Shown here: piece by piece, positions 36,778 through 47,159 of the stretch
Layout: each line of letters opens with the position of its first letter
Numbering within the stretch: the first letter of the stretch is position 1
Program-made: the position numbers and the translations under genes
Notes under the pieces: generated by a model
The model's database searches: none
What the model was told of the DNA's origin: nothing
What the model saw: the letters and a program-made list of their open reading frames with translations, nothing else
NCBI RefSeq assembly: GCF_000022065.1
Contig: NC_011898.1
Coordinates: 657,501-721,500 of the forward strand
Length of the DNA stretch: 64,000 nucleotides
Reading direction: 5' to 3'
Origin: Ruminiclostridium cellulolyticum H10
GTDB lineage: Bacteria > Bacillota > Clostridia > Acetivibrionales > DSM-1351

Positions 36778-38538
36778 ATGTTTATTTTAACTACATTTAA
36801 TGCTTGTTTAATGGTTCTACTTCTATCTTATGTATTTTACAGGCTTTTGAAAAACAAAGAAGCAGTGACGCTTATTTCCTTTACAATTCAGCTTTCAGCA
36901 TTAACAATAGTGATTCTTTCTCTTGTAAATCACGTGAATACAAGTAATATTATAGAACTTTTCTACATAGTGTTCGGGATATTGATTCCATCTTGCTTCA
37001 TTATCTGGGATTACAGGCATACAATTAAAAGTAGTAACAATAAAGAAAGACATCAGGATTATATAACTATTGAGAATAAAATATTACAGCAACAAGGTAA
37101 TTTATCGGAATCCTCATCCATAAGTACTGCCGACAGCTGCCAAAAGGTTATGGATATATTGGAAAATGAAGATTCTGTTGATGATATCATAGCTGAATTG
37201 ATTTTATTAAAAGATGATTTATTTCTGGGGATTAAGAAGAAACTAATTCAAGCCGAGAACAGATATAGTCAGGGAAATTTTGATTTTGCATACGATATAT
37301 ATAAAGGCATGCTGGACATTACACAAGCTCCGGGAAACCTGTTTTTTAACTATGGAAATGTATGCTTTAAAAAAGGAATGTTCAGAGAGGCAATCTCTTG
37401 CTATAGGAAGGTACTGGAGTTGAGCGGCTCAATCACAAAAGCGTATTTAGTTTATATTAACCTTGGTGCAACATATTTTAATATGCAAAAAACAGAGCTT
37501 GCACTTGAAAATTTTTTTAAGGCTTTGGAAATAAATCCTCAGTGTTCGAAGGCAAAGGAAGGTATCGGCAAGGTATATACTGCGACAGGCCGACAAGCTG
37601 ATGCGGTCATTTATTATGAAGAATTGCTCAAAAATGATGATAGTAATTATGAACTCTTATTATCACTGGGAAAACTTTTAGTTGAACTGGGCAATATAGA
37701 CGAGGCGAAAGAACGTTTTGAAAGATGTATTAAGAACAACCCACGGCAGGCAGATGCTTATATCCTGCTTGGAAAGTTATTTATGTCAGTAGGACAGTAT
37801 TCTGAAGCCAGTAAGGTTTTTAAAACATATATTACAATTAACGGCGTAGATTATACAGGACATTATAACCTCGCAGAATGTTATTTTGAAAATAAAGAAT
37901 ACAAAAATGCAATTGCTGAATATAAACAGACCATAAGTCTTAACCAGAAAAGTCATGAAAGTTTATTCAAACTGGGTTTAATCTATGATAAGACTGATGA
38001 AACAGAAAAAGCAATAGACTGTTATAGGGCGGTAATTCAGTTAATGCCCAATTTTATAGATGCATATAACAACCTTGGGATAGTATTTGCCAAAAGTCAA
38101 AGGCATGTGGAGTCGCTTGCTGCATATACTGCGGGAATTAAGCTAAATCCTGATAATTTCAGACTTTATTTTAATATGGGTGTTGTATTATTTGAGATAA
38201 AACGATATGAAGATTCCGCGGATGCCTTTGCAAGAGCTGTTAAGTTGAATCCTGATGACAAGGATGTTTATTACTATCTGGGTGCTTCACTAACCGAATT
38301 AAAGCAGTATGATGAAGCGATTAAGGCTTATGGCAGGGCTCTGGACGAGAAAATGGAGGAAGGCGAACTATATTATAATATTGCAGCCGTCTATGCATTA
38401 ATGAAAAAACAGGACATTGTATTAGATAATCTAAAGAGGGCAGTAAGCAAGAATTCAGGAATAAAACGGGAAATTACCCGGAACAGTGTTTTTGATTATA
38501 TGAGAACAAATTCTGATTTTGTAGAACTGGTTTCGTAA
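36778..38538 (+). CDS. Membrane-anchored TPR repeat protein
   Basis: The 586-residue protein starts with two to three hydrophobic helices (about 3-22, 32-50, 60-80). A linker follows, then about ten tetratricopeptide repeats (about 155-560), for example GNVCFKKGMFREAISCYRKV, LGATYFNMQKTELALENFFK and FNMGVVLFEIKRYEDSADAF. The TPR part is probably cytoplasmic and acts as a scaffold for other proteins. No catalytic domain is visible. Monocistronic; GGGGGTG lies seven bases before the ATG. Function unknown. Confidence 0.85.
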   Translation: MFILTTFNACLMVLLLSYVFYRLLKNKEAVTLISFTIQLSALTIVILSLVNHVNTSNIIELFYIVFGILIPSCFIIWDYRHTIKSSNNKERHQDYITIENKILQQQGNLSESSSISTADSCQKVMDILENEDSVDDIIAELILLKDDLFLGIKKKLIQAENRYSQGNFDFAYDIYKGMLDITQAPGNLFFNYGNVCFKKGMFREAISCYRKVLELSGSITKAYLVYINLGATYFNMQKTELALENFFKALEINPQCSKAKEGIGKVYTATGRQADAVIYYEELLKNDDSNYELLLSLGKLLVELGNIDEAKERFERCIKNNPRQADAYILLGKLFMSVGQYSEASKVFKTYITINGVDYTGHYNLAECYFENKEYKNAIAEYKQTISLNQKSHESLFKLGLIYDKTDETEKAIDCYRAVIQLMPNFIDAYNNLGIVFAKSQRHVESLAAYTAGIKLNPDNFRLYFNMGVVLFEIKRYEDSADAFARAVKLNPDDKDVYYYLGASLTELKQYDEAIKAYGRALDEKMEEGELYYNIAAVYALMKKQDIVLDNLKRAVSKNSGIKREITRNSVFDYMRTNSDFVELVS

Positions 38539-38553
38539 TTATAGTTTACTATA

Positions 38554-38628
38554 ACCTTATTTGTGTTAAAATAACATAGAAAATATCAAATAAGGTAGTA
38601 CTGGCTGTCACATGATGTGGTCAGTATA
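38554..38628 (+). promoter_or_regulatory. Two adjacent inverted repeats before the YgiQ gene
   Basis: Perfect 10-base arms ACCTTATTTG (38554-38563) and CAAATAAGGT (38587-38596) are followed by TACTG...CAGTA arms (38598-38625) enclosing CACATGATGTG. Neither has a T tract, so they are more likely an RNA leader structure or operator than terminators. Confidence 0.4.
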
Positions 38629-38638
38629 AGGTGAATAA

Positions 38639-40690
38639 ATGAGTTTTTTACCCATAAGTTTTGAAGACATGAATGAAAAAGGCTGGGAACAGCTTGATTT
38701 TCTATATATAAGCGGAGATGCGTACGTGGATCATCCCAGCTTTGGACATGCAATAATATCGAGAGTTCTGGAAAGTGAGGGCTTCAAGGTTGGAATGATA
38801 GCTCAACCTAACTGGAAGAACAGTGAGGATTTTAAAAAACTGGGACGACCAAAGTATGGTGTACTTATATCATCTGGAGTCATTGATTCAATGGTAAACC
38901 ACTATACGACCAGTAAAAAGAAAAGATCTACGGATCTGTATTCACCGGGGGGAAAAGCAGGCTATAGACCTGACAGGGCCATTATTGTATATGCAAATAA
39001 GATAAAAGAGATATTTAAGGATACTCCTGTCATAATCGGGGGAATTGAAGCAAGTCTTAGAAGATTTGCACATTACGACTATTGGGACGATAAAGTAAGG
39101 AGATCGATTCTTGTAGATTCCAAAGCTGACCTTCTGGTTTATGGAATGGGAGAAAAGCCTATAACTGAGATAGCAAAACTGCTTAGAAAAGACGTTCCTG
39201 CACATAGTATCAAGAACTTACGCGGCAGTGCATATCTTGCAAGATATGAAGAACTTCCGGCTGAAGTAAGGGAAGCCGTTGATTCAAACGGATCGAAGAA
39301 TGTAGCTGTATTACCTTCTTTTGAAGCCGTACAGGAGAGTAAAAAAGTGTATGCTGAAGCATTCAGGATACAGTATAACGAGCAGGATGCTATAAGCGGA
39401 AGGATATTGGTACAACCTCATGGCGACAGATATTTGGTCCAGAACCCTCCTATATTGCCCTTGTCAACTGCTGAATTGGACAGGGTTTATGCTCTGCCTT
39501 ACGAAAGGACATACCATCCGGTTTACGAAAAATATGGAGGAATCCCTGCGATAAAAGAGGTTGAGTTCAGCGTAACAAGTCACAGAGGCTGCTATGGCGG
39601 CTGTTCTTTCTGTGCCTTGAATTTCCATCAGGGCAGAGTTATTCAGAAAAGAAGTCAAGCATCTATAATAAATGAGGCAAAGAAACTTACATGGACACAG
39701 GGCTTTAAAGGATATATACATGATGTTGGCGGCCCTACAGCTAACTTCAGAAATGTTGCCTGTGAAAAACAGAAAAAAAGCGGTGTTTGTAAAGAGAGAC
39801 AATGTCTGCATCCTGAACCATGTAAAAACCTCATTGTAGATCATTCGGAGTACCTTGAGCTTTTGCGTAAACTCAGGACTCTTCCCGATGTTAAGAAGGT
39901 GTTTATACGCTCGGGAATACGTTACGACTACTTGATGCTTGACAAGAATGATGACTTTTTTTCCGAATTATGTGAGCATCATGTCAGCGGTCAGCTTAAA
40001 GTCGCTCCAGAACATGTAGTGGACAGGGTTCTAAAAATGATGGGTAAACCAAAAAGGCAGCTATATGACCGTTTTGTAAAGAAATTTTATGAAATAAACG
40101 AAAAAATCCATAAAGAACAGTATCTTGTCCCTTACATGATTTCAAGCCATCCGGGAAGTGATCTAAATGCTGCCGTGGAACTGGCGGAATACCTCAAACA
40201 ACAGGGGTATATGCCCGAACAGGTTCAGGATTTTTATCCGACACCGGGAACACTTTCAACATGCATGTTCTATACAGGCTATGACGCCAGGACCATGAAG
40301 AAGGTATATGTACCAAAAACACCGAAAGAGAAAGCCATGCAAAGAGCCCTTTTACAATACCGTAAAAAGGAGAATTACCATCTTGTAGTAGAGGCACTTA
40401 AGGAAGCACATAGGGAAGATTTAATCGGTTTTGGCCCCAATTGCCTTGTAAAACCTCTAAGAGGCAGAAGTTATAATAATGCTTCAAATATGGCGAAACC
40501 CGCTAGAGAGGGCAATAAGGAAAAAAATCCAAGAGGAGGAAATAAGAGGAATACCGATAGAGTGGAAAAAACAAAGCAAACAAGGCAGGAAAATAGTAGT
40601 AAAAATAGAAAACAAAGTAGTAAGACAGCCTATACAAATGCTAAATCAAAATCGAGTGGTGTGAAGAATTTGACAAGAAAAAAGCGATAA
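38639..40690 (+). CDS. YgiQ family radical SAM protein
   Basis: The 683-residue protein has an N-terminal UPF0313/DUF-type domain (about 1-300), a radical SAM core with the 4Fe-4S cysteines C318-x3-C322-x2-C325 ([10 protein letters not shown]), and a DUF3362-like part ([20 protein letters not shown]). The last about 80 residues are low-complexity and very basic (lysine, arginine, asparagine rich), unlike the folded core, suggesting RNA or DNA contact. Substrate of YgiQ enzymes is unknown. Weak RBS (AAGGTG) before the ATG. Confidence 0.9.
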   Translation: MSFLPISFEDMNEKGWEQLDFLYISGDAYVDHPSFGHAIISRVLESEGFKVGMIAQPNWKNSEDFKKLGRPKYGVLISSGVIDSMVNHYTTSKKKRSTDLYSPGGKAGYRPDRAIIVYANKIKEIFKDTPVIIGGIEASLRRFAHYDYWDDKVRRSILVDSKADLLVYGMGEKPITEIAKLLRKDVPAHSIKNLRGSAYLARYEELPAEVREAVDSNGSKNVAVLPSFEAVQESKKVYAEAFRIQYNEQDAISGRILVQPHGDRYLVQNPPILPLSTAELDRVYALPYERTYHPVYEKYGGIPAIKEVEFSVTSHRGCYGGCSFCALNFHQGRVIQKRSQASIINEAKKLTWTQGFKGYIHDVGGPTANFRNVACEKQKKSGVCKERQCLHPEPCKNLIVDHSEYLELLRKLRTLPDVKKVFIRSGIRYDYLMLDKNDDFFSELCEHHVSGQLKVAPEHVVDRVLKMMGKPKRQLYDRFVKKFYEINEKIHKEQYLVPYMISSHPGSDLNAAVELAEYLKQQGYMPEQVQDFYPTPGTLSTCMFYTGYDARTMKKVYVPKTPKEKAMQRALLQYRKKENYHLVVEALKEAHREDLIGFGPNCLVKPLRGRSYNNASNMAKPAREGNKEKNPRGGNKRNTDRVEKTKQTRQENSSKNRKQSSKTAYTNAKSKSSGVKNLTRKKR

Positions 40691-40753
40691 AATAAAATAT
40701 AATAGTTACAAAATTATTAAAAATACTCATGAAAAAAGGAAAGGAAAGAAACC

Positions 40754-41608
40754 ATGTCTGCTAAAGTTTTGAATGGAACTGAGCTTGCGGCAAAAGTCAA
40801 AGCTGGGCTGAAAGCAAAAATAGACGAATTGAAGTCAAAGGGTATAAATCCCGGACTTGCGGTTATTATTGTTGGCGATGACCCTGCTTCAAGGGTATAT
40901 GTAAATCACAAGAAGAACGATTGTACTGAAATCGGAATTAAATCATTTGAATACGCACTTCCTGAAAGTACCTCAGAGGAAGAATTATTGGACTTAATAG
41001 AAACATTGAATAATGATGCTTCCGTAAACGGTATACTTGTCCAGTTACCGATACCAAAGCACATAAATGAAGAAAAGGTTATTGCAGCAATAAGCCCTGA
41101 TAAGGATGCGGATTGTTTCCATCCTATGAATGTTGGAAAGCTCATGATAGGAAAACCTGAGTTTCTACCATGCACTCCGGCTGGGGTTGTGGAATTGCTG
41201 GAGGAAAACGGTATTGAGATATCAGGCAAGAATTGTGTTGTAGTAGGCAGGAGCAATATAGTCGGAAAACCTCAGGCGATTCTACTTCTTGCTAAAAATG
41301 CAACAGTAACCATATGCCACTCCAAAACTGCCAATATTGAGGAAGTATGCAGAAGTGCAGATGTTCTGGTAGTTGCCATTGGAAAATCGGAGTTTATCAA
41401 ACCCGAATTTGTAAAACCGGGTGCCGTTGTTATTGATGTAGGCGTGTCAAGGGGAGCAGATGGAAAATTAGTTGGGGATGTTCAATTTGCGGAGGTTGCG
41501 GAAATAGCGTCTGCAATTACAAAGGTAACAGGCGGAGTTGGCCCTATGACCAGAGCCATGTTGATGAAAAATACATATAAAGCGGTATTGTTGCAAAACG
41601 GGTTGTAA
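40754..41608 (+). CDS. folD: Bifunctional methylene-THF dehydrogenase / cyclohydrolase
   Basis: FolD interconverts methylene-, methenyl- and formyl-tetrahydrofolate. The 284-residue enzyme has VNHKKNDCTEIGI with the catalytic Tyr-Val-x-x-Lys pattern (YVNHK), GILVQLPIPKHI, CTPAGVVELL and the NADP site VVVGRSNIVGKPQA. PGAVVIDVG and GGVGPMT close the domain. AAAGGAAAGG precedes the ATG. It follows ygiQ and is probably expressed on its own or with it. Confidence 0.95.
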   Translation: MSAKVLNGTELAAKVKAGLKAKIDELKSKGINPGLAVIIVGDDPASRVYVNHKKNDCTEIGIKSFEYALPESTSEEELLDLIETLNNDASVNGILVQLPIPKHINEEKVIAAISPDKDADCFHPMNVGKLMIGKPEFLPCTPAGVVELLEENGIEISGKNCVVVGRSNIVGKPQAILLLAKNATVTICHSKTANIEEVCRSADVLVVAIGKSEFIKPEFVKPGAVVIDVGVSRGADGKLVGDVQFAEVAEIASAITKVTGGVGPMTRAMLMKNTYKAVLLQNGL

Positions 41609-42055
41609 TTTCCTTGGTCAACAATAACAAAAACACAATAGTATCGTGTATACTTTTCATTCTTGACATAAAAAATAAATAAGTTTACAATTAAAATGAT
41701 TGAGGATTAAGAGACAGTTGGTATTGTAGAGTTATATTGATTGAACTACTAAGCTACTTAGGCTAATATATATATGCAGGTTTGTTTTATTAATGTTAAA
41801 AGCTTCAGCTGGGATTATTGTCACAATTCTGGTATTTTGTGTAGTTAAAATGACATATTTAGTAAAACATCTCATATGTTTGAATTATATACATTAATTG
41901 TATCGGTTGTAGCCATACATTGCTTATTATAAGATTGTGCTATTCTACAGTATATAAAAGACCTTTTATAGGTTCATTTCTTCTCTTATTCCAGTATTTA
42001 ATATCGTTGATTACGAATTATGAAATTTGAGCTTTGAAAACTGAATAAAGAGGAG
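41609..42055. other. Intergenic region carrying the long rny leader
   Basis: No gene is visible. It contains the promoter at 41663-41691, then about 360 bases of AT-rich leader with one small hairpin AAAAGACCTTTT near 41957-41968. No T-box, riboswitch or terminator pattern that I recognise. Confidence 0.5.
41663..41691 (+). promoter_or_regulatory. Strong sigma-A promoter upstream of rny
   Basis: Perfect TTGACA (41663-41668), 17-base spacer, TACAAT (41686-41691). It implies a roughly 360-base untranslated leader for rny. Confidence 0.75.
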
Positions 42056-43624
42056 GTGTGTAAAATAATAGTTAATATTTTAATTGGATTGGCCTGCGGA
42101 TTAATTATTGCAGTAATTGCTTCTAAAATATTTTATGATAGAGGTTTTGAGGCCAGAAAAAAGCAGGCAGAAGCCCAGATAGGCAGTGCCGAGCAGGAGG
42201 CCCAAAGAATTGTTGGAGAGGCTTTGAAACAAGGTGAGAATAAGAAGAGGGAAGCACTTCTTGAGGCTAAAGAAGAAATTCATAAAAGCAGAGTAGAGCT
42301 TGACAGGGATATAAAGGACAGACGAAATGAGTTTATGAGGCAGGAAAGAAGGCTTGTTCAGAAGGAAGAAACACTCGACAAGAAAGTAGAAGCACTCGAA
42401 CAGAAAGATGAAGCTTTAAATAAAAAGCTAAAGGATATTGAAGTTTTACAGGAGCAGTCTGGAGAGCTTGTTAAAAAGCAAACCGAAGAGCTTGAAAGAA
42501 TTGCTGGATTATCTGTAGAAGATGCTAAAGAATACTTGCTTCGTAACATTGAAAACGAAGTAAAACATGATGCTGCGGCACTTATTAAGGAAATTGAGGC
42601 TAACGCCAAGCAGGAAGCTGACCGCAAGGCAAAGGATATATTGGCAACTGCGATTCAAAAGTGTGCTGCCGACCATGTATCTGAAGCTACTGTTTCCGTA
42701 GTACCTTTACCTAATGATGAGATGAAGGGAAGAATTATCGGTCGTGAGGGTAGAAACATAAGAACTCTTGAGACATTGACAGGAATTGACTTGATTATTG
42801 ATGATACACCTGAGGCCGTAATACTGTCTGGATTTGATCCTATCCGAAGAGAGGTTGCCAGATTAACTCTTGAGAAGCTTATTCTTGATGGAAGAATTCA
42901 TCCGGCAAGAATTGAAGAAATGGTTGAAAAAGCTAAGAAAGAAGTTGACAATACCATTCGTCAGGAGGGTGACAATGCAGCATTTGAAACAGGCGTACAC
43001 GGCTTGCATCCGGAACTTGTAAGACTATTGGGTAAACTGAAGTTCAGAACTAGTTACGGACAGAATGTACTTAACCATTCCATAGAGGTATCTCATCTGG
43101 CAGGTATAATGGCTGCTGAACTTGGTGTTGATGTTCTTCTGGCAAAAAGAGCTGGTTTGCTGCATGACATCGGAAAGGCTATTGACCATGAGGTTGAGGG
43201 TTCCCATGTTACTATCGGTGCCGATGTGGCTAAGAAGTACAAGGAAAGTACCGATGTGGTAAATGCCATTCTTTCTCATCACGGTGATGTTGAGGCAACA
43301 AATGTAGTTTCAGTACTTGTACAGGCTGCGGATTCTATTTCAGCAGCAAGACCAGGTGCGAGAAGGGAAACACTTGAATCCTACATCAAGCGTCTTGAGA
43401 AGCTCGAAGAGATTGCAAACTCCTTTGAGGGAGTTGAAAAGTGTTTTGCAATTCAGGCAGGAAGAGAAATCAGAATTATGGTTAAGCCTGATGTTGTAAA
43501 TGATACAGATATAGTTCTGAAGGCAAGAGAAATAGTCAAGAAGATAGAAGATGAGCTTGAATATCCCGGACAGATTAAAGTTACTCTGCTAAGGGAAACT
43601 AGAGCTATTGAATATGCAAAATAA
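42056..43624 (+). CDS. rny: Ribonuclease Y
   Basis: RNase Y is the membrane-bound endoribonuclease that starts mRNA decay in many Firmicutes. The roughly 520-residue protein has an N-terminal transmembrane helix (about 3-24), a long coiled coil (about 28-200), a KH domain ([20 protein letters not shown]) and an HD domain ([17 protein letters not shown]). The start is unclear: the first in-frame GTG (42056) overlaps the GGAGG site, and no ATG, GTG or TTG follows before the membrane helix. ATA codons at 42065 and 42068 are correctly spaced. Pairing with ymdB downstream is as in Bacillus. Confidence 0.93.
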   Translation: MCKIIVNILIGLACGLIIAVIASKIFYDRGFEARKKQAEAQIGSAEQEAQRIVGEALKQGENKKREALLEAKEEIHKSRVELDRDIKDRRNEFMRQERRLVQKEETLDKKVEALEQKDEALNKKLKDIEVLQEQSGELVKKQTEELERIAGLSVEDAKEYLLRNIENEVKHDAAALIKEIEANAKQEADRKAKDILATAIQKCAADHVSEATVSVVPLPNDEMKGRIIGREGRNIRTLETLTGIDLIIDDTPEAVILSGFDPIRREVARLTLEKLILDGRIHPARIEEMVEKAKKEVDNTIRQEGDNAAFETGVHGLHPELVRLLGKLKFRTSYGQNVLNHSIEVSHLAGIMAAELGVDVLLAKRAGLLHDIGKAIDHEVEGSHVTIGADVAKKYKESTDVVNAILSHHGDVEATNVVSVLVQAADSISAARPGARRETLESYIKRLEKLEEIANSFEGVEKCFAIQAGREIRIMVKPDVVNDTDIVLKAREIVKKIEDELEYPGQIKVTLLRETRAIEYAK

Positions 43625-43640
43625 TTAGTTAAAATATAAT

Positions 43641-43668
43641 AAAAAAGCGTGGATTCCACGCTTTTTTA
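43641..43668 (+). terminator. Terminator after rny
   Basis: Compact stem AAAAGCGTGG / CCACGCTTTT followed by TTTATTTTT. Confidence 0.9.
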
Positions 43669-43693
43669 TTTTTAGCAGGTTTACCGTAAGGTG

Positions 43694-43722
43694 TTACTTT
43701 TTATTGATATATGTATTATAAT
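43694..43722 (+). promoter_or_regulatory. Promoter of ymdB-pgeF
   Basis: TTACTT (43694-43699), 17-base spacer, perfect TATAAT (43717-43722), separate from rny, which ends at a terminator. Confidence 0.6.
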
Positions 43723-43806
43723 TGTTATAGATTACGGCATTACGTACTTAAAAATGAATGTCTGTACATAATAACAATAGCTTAAATAAATTTTGGAGGC
43801 AAAGAA

Positions 43807-44601
43807 TTGAAGATACTTTTTATTGGTGATATTTTTGGAAACCCGGGAAGAAAGGCTGTAAAGGAATTTGTACCACAGCTAAAAAAGGACCTGGGGATAG
43901 ATTTTTGTATTGCCAACGGCGAAAATGCAGCTGCGGGAAGCGGCATAACCTATCTGATTGCTCAGGAGCTTTACAAGTCAGGTGTCGACTGTATTACACT
44001 GGGAAACCACACATGGTCCAAGAAAGAAATTCTGAATTTTATAGATTCTGATCAAAATATTGTAAGGCCGGCAAACCTGCCCGGAGATATCCCAGGAAGG
44101 GGATATACCATCTTAAAAGCAAACGGGAAGGAACTGGCTGTATTAAACCTTATGGGTAGGGTTTATATGGATAGTATTGATTGTCCGTTTCAGGTGGCGG
44201 ACAGGGAATTGCAGGAAATAAAATCTAAAACTAAGGCAGTTTTTGTAGATATGCATGCAGAAGCCACCTCAGAAAAGTGTGCTCTTGCTTGGTATTTGGA
44301 CGGAAGAATATGCTGTTTGGTAGGGACTCACACACATGTACAAACCGCAGACGAGAGAATTCTACCCTGTGGTACTGGGTTGATTTCCGATGTTGGAATG
44401 ACGGGACCTTATGATGGTGTAATAGGTGTAGACAAGGAATTGATTATCGAAAGATTTATAACAAGGATGCCTCAAAAATTTGAGGTTGCAAAGGGTAGGG
44501 TACAGTTTTGTGCTGTTCATCTGGAGGTTGATGAAAAAACTGGAAAATGTATTACAATTGAGCGTATATTTAAAGTAGCGGATTCTTTGGAGGGAAAATA
44601 A
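43807..44601 (+). CDS. ymdB: Metallophosphoesterase YmdB
   Basis: The 264-residue phosphodiesterase has metal-ligand motifs at the N-terminus (FIGDIFGNPGRKA), NGENAAAGSGIT, TLGNHTWSKKE, DMHAEATSEK and GTHTHVQTADERIL. B. subtilis YmdB hydrolyses cyclic nucleotides in vitro and influences biofilm and motility choices. TTG start with GGAGG upstream. Located after rny as in Bacillus, but with its own promoter here. Confidence 0.93.
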   Translation: MKILFIGDIFGNPGRKAVKEFVPQLKKDLGIDFCIANGENAAAGSGITYLIAQELYKSGVDCITLGNHTWSKKEILNFIDSDQNIVRPANLPGDIPGRGYTILKANGKELAVLNLMGRVYMDSIDCPFQVADRELQEIKSKTKAVFVDMHAEATSEKCALAWYLDGRICCLVGTHTHVQTADERILPCGTGLISDVGMTGPYDGVIGVDKELIIERFITRMPQKFEVAKGRVQFCAVHLEVDEKTGKCITIERIFKVADSLEGK

Positions 44602-44612
44602 CGGGGGTATAA

Positions 44613-45440
44613 ATGATAGAAAGCAATGACAAAATTACTTTAAAACAAAAGAATGACTTATTATATATTCAGTTTCAGAATCTCAAAGAATATGAAGATA
44701 TACTTACACATTGCTTTACCACAAGGCTTGGAGGTGTAAGTCAGGGAGCATTTTTTTCATTAAACCTCAGCTTTAGCAGGGATGACATCAGGGAAAATGT
44801 TCTTGAAAACTACAGGCGGCTTGCGGATGCAATCGGAGTTGAATACAATAAAATGGTTTTATCGAATCAAATACATGATAATAAGATAAGAATAGTTAGT
44901 GCTGCGGATGCAGGCAAAGGACTGGTTATGGAAAGTGACATTGTAGGTTTTGACGGACTTTCGACAAATCAGCCGGGAATACCGCTGGTAACATTTTATG
45001 CTGATTGTGTCCCTGTACTATTTCTAGATCCGGTAAAAAAGGCCATTACTGCTGTCCATTCCGGTTGGAGGAGTACGGTGAAAAATATATCTTATGAAGC
45101 ATTAGTGCTTATGAAAAACACGTACAATAGTAATTATAACGATATACAAGTAGCTATCGGACCATCCATATGTATGAATTGTTTTGAGGTTGGTAAGGAA
45201 GTATACGACAGCTTTAAGGAAAAATTCAGCTGGTGTGATACATATACGGAGTATAGAGACGGAAAGTATTACATGAGTCTGCAAAAAATTATTAAGCATG
45301 TTTTAACTGACGCAGGTGTGCCTGGGGAGAATATTATGGTAAGTGATGTATGTACCAAATGCAATACTGATCTCTTCTTTTCCTTCAGGGGAGATAAAGG
45401 GAAAACGGGCAGTCTGGCCGCAGTTATGATGCTAAAATAA
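44613..45440 (+). CDS. pgeF: PgeF / YlmD (YfiH, multicopper-polyphenol-oxidase-like)
   Basis: PgeF-family proteins are cytoplasmic and linked to peptidoglycan precursor quality control; older names call them laccases or polyphenol oxidases. The 275-residue protein has TRLGGVSQGAFFSLNLSF, TFYADCVPVLFLD, AVHSGWRST (metal ligands) and IGPSICMNCFEVG near the C-terminus. In Bacillus it heads the ylm cluster; here it follows ymdB. GGGGG lies six bases before the ATG. Confidence 0.9.
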   Translation: MIESNDKITLKQKNDLLYIQFQNLKEYEDILTHCFTTRLGGVSQGAFFSLNLSFSRDDIRENVLENYRRLADAIGVEYNKMVLSNQIHDNKIRIVSAADAGKGLVMESDIVGFDGLSTNQPGIPLVTFYADCVPVLFLDPVKKAITAVHSGWRSTVKNISYEALVLMKNTYNSNYNDIQVAIGPSICMNCFEVGKEVYDSFKEKFSWCDTYTEYRDGKYYMSLQKIIKHVLTDAGVPGENIMVSDVCTKCNTDLFFSFRGDKGKTGSLAAVMMLK

Positions 45441-45482
45441 CAGAAAGAATATTTTAGAAAAGATTATTTGTTGGAGAAAAAA

Positions 45483-47132
45483 ATGATGACAAAAGCCTTG
45501 AGACTTATTTCTTTATTCATAATTACAGGACTGATGCTATCTGCATGTTCTGTTAATCTTAATAAAAAATCTGCCAATCAAGATGAGGATATTTATGAAG
45601 GTAAATATGATATATTGGACAAAGGCCCTGAAAAAGGAGGGTCTATACGTCTGTTCAGTACACCTGTAGATACTTTAAATCCAATTTTGACTAATAACCA
45701 GTATGTTCAGGATTTTTTGGGATTTGTATTTGAAGGACTCTATAGATTAGACGAAAAGCAGCAGCCTGTGCCTGTTTTAGCAGAAAGAGCAGTTACTTCA
45801 GCTGACGGATTAAAACTTACAGTAACTTTAAAAAAAGGAATTAAATGGCACAATGGATTACCGCTTCAAGCCGGAGATGTAGTGTTTACTATAAATAGTA
45901 TAATGGATACTAAGAACAGCAGCGTGTATGCAGCTAACTTACAGAATATCGCTTCTGTAACTGCGGGAAATAATAATTCAGTTGTAATTACGTTGAAAAA
46001 ACCTGATTCAATGCTGTTATACAGCCTGACCTTTCCCGTTATATCTATGCAGTATTTTAATAAAGAAAAATTGAGTGATAAAAATTCAAAGAAAAATCTC
46101 TCACCTGTAGGTACGGGACCTTATACTTTTGTATCATATAATGCAAAAAACGGAGTAAAATTTAAAGCCAACGATGATTGGTGGAACAAAGGCAATTCAG
46201 AAGTAACGACTCCCTATATCCAATCATTGGAGATTAAAATATTCGAGAATGCCGGGAAAGCCACTAAGGTCTTTCAGTCCAGGGATGTTGATGTGGTTAC
46301 GGTTGATCACAGTGAGTTTAAAAAGTATATCAATCGTACTGATATTTCACTCAAACGTTATCCCGGTAAAAACTATGAATTTCTATCACTCAATGTTACA
46401 AAAGGGCCAATGGCAAATAAAAATTTGAGAAGTGCTTTGGGTGGATTTATAGATAAGAAAAAGCTTATTGATACTGCAGTACAGGGGATTGCGATACCTG
46501 CTGAATTACCGCTTTTCCCTAACTCTTGGATAAATCAGTTGGTAAATATGGAACAGTATTCAGACTTAAAAAAGGCGAAACAGCTTATGACACAAAGCGG
46601 ATATGTTCTTTCGAAAAATAAGTATGTAAGCAAAGCAAACAGTAGAGCATTGTCATTAAAGCTTATTGTTAATCAGGATAACACATTAAGAGTAAATACT
46701 GCCGATGCTATCGCATCTCAATTGGTTAAAAATGGAATAAATGTGGAGGTTGAAAAGCTGACTTGGGAGAATGTGCAAAAACGAATAAAATCCGGTGCAT
46801 ATGATATGGCTTTACTGGGATATCAAATTTCAACAAAACCGGATTTGTCCTTTGCTTACTCTACAGATAGTATAGAGTCAGGGCTCAATACGGCAAAGTA
46901 CAGCAACCCTGCTGTTGACGGGTATCTTCAACAAATTTTAACTCAATCTGACATTGAAAAACAGAAAAGTTTATATACCAAACTTTTAAATACTGTTCTT
47001 GACGAAAGGCCGTACATAGGCTTATATTTTATCTCCCAAGGTATAATGTGCAGTAAAAATATTAAAGGAGCGATAAACCCTAATGTATGGAACAGTTATA
47101 ACGATATTTCACAGTGGTATGTACCGCAATAA
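45483..47132 (+). CDS. Peptide/oligopeptide ABC transporter substrate-binding lipoprotein
   Basis: The 549-residue protein starts with a lipoprotein signal peptide, with the lipobox LSAC putting the modified Cys at residue 22. It continues with the SBP family 5 fold: PVDTLNPILTNNQYVQDF, VTLKKGIKWHNGLPLQAGDV and VGTGPYTFVSYN. It should bind a peptide or similar solute outside the membrane. No permease or ATPase genes are adjacent, so it is an orphan or serves a transporter elsewhere. ATG 45483 follows TTGGAG; a longer TTG at 45468 lacks an RBS. Confidence 0.88.
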   Translation: MMTKALRLISLFIITGLMLSACSVNLNKKSANQDEDIYEGKYDILDKGPEKGGSIRLFSTPVDTLNPILTNNQYVQDFLGFVFEGLYRLDEKQQPVPVLAERAVTSADGLKLTVTLKKGIKWHNGLPLQAGDVVFTINSIMDTKNSSVYAANLQNIASVTAGNNNSVVITLKKPDSMLLYSLTFPVISMQYFNKEKLSDKNSKKNLSPVGTGPYTFVSYNAKNGVKFKANDDWWNKGNSEVTTPYIQSLEIKIFENAGKATKVFQSRDVDVVTVDHSEFKKYINRTDISLKRYPGKNYEFLSLNVTKGPMANKNLRSALGGFIDKKKLIDTAVQGIAIPAELPLFPNSWINQLVNMEQYSDLKKAKQLMTQSGYVLSKNKYVSKANSRALSLKLIVNQDNTLRVNTADAIASQLVKNGINVEVEKLTWENVQKRIKSGAYDMALLGYQISTKPDLSFAYSTDSIESGLNTAKYSNPAVDGYLQQILTQSDIEKQKSLYTKLLNTVLDERPYIGLYFISQGIMCSKNIKGAINPNVWNSYNDISQWYVPQ

Positions 47133-47159
47133 TCATATATTTTGAATGGAGGACAAAAT

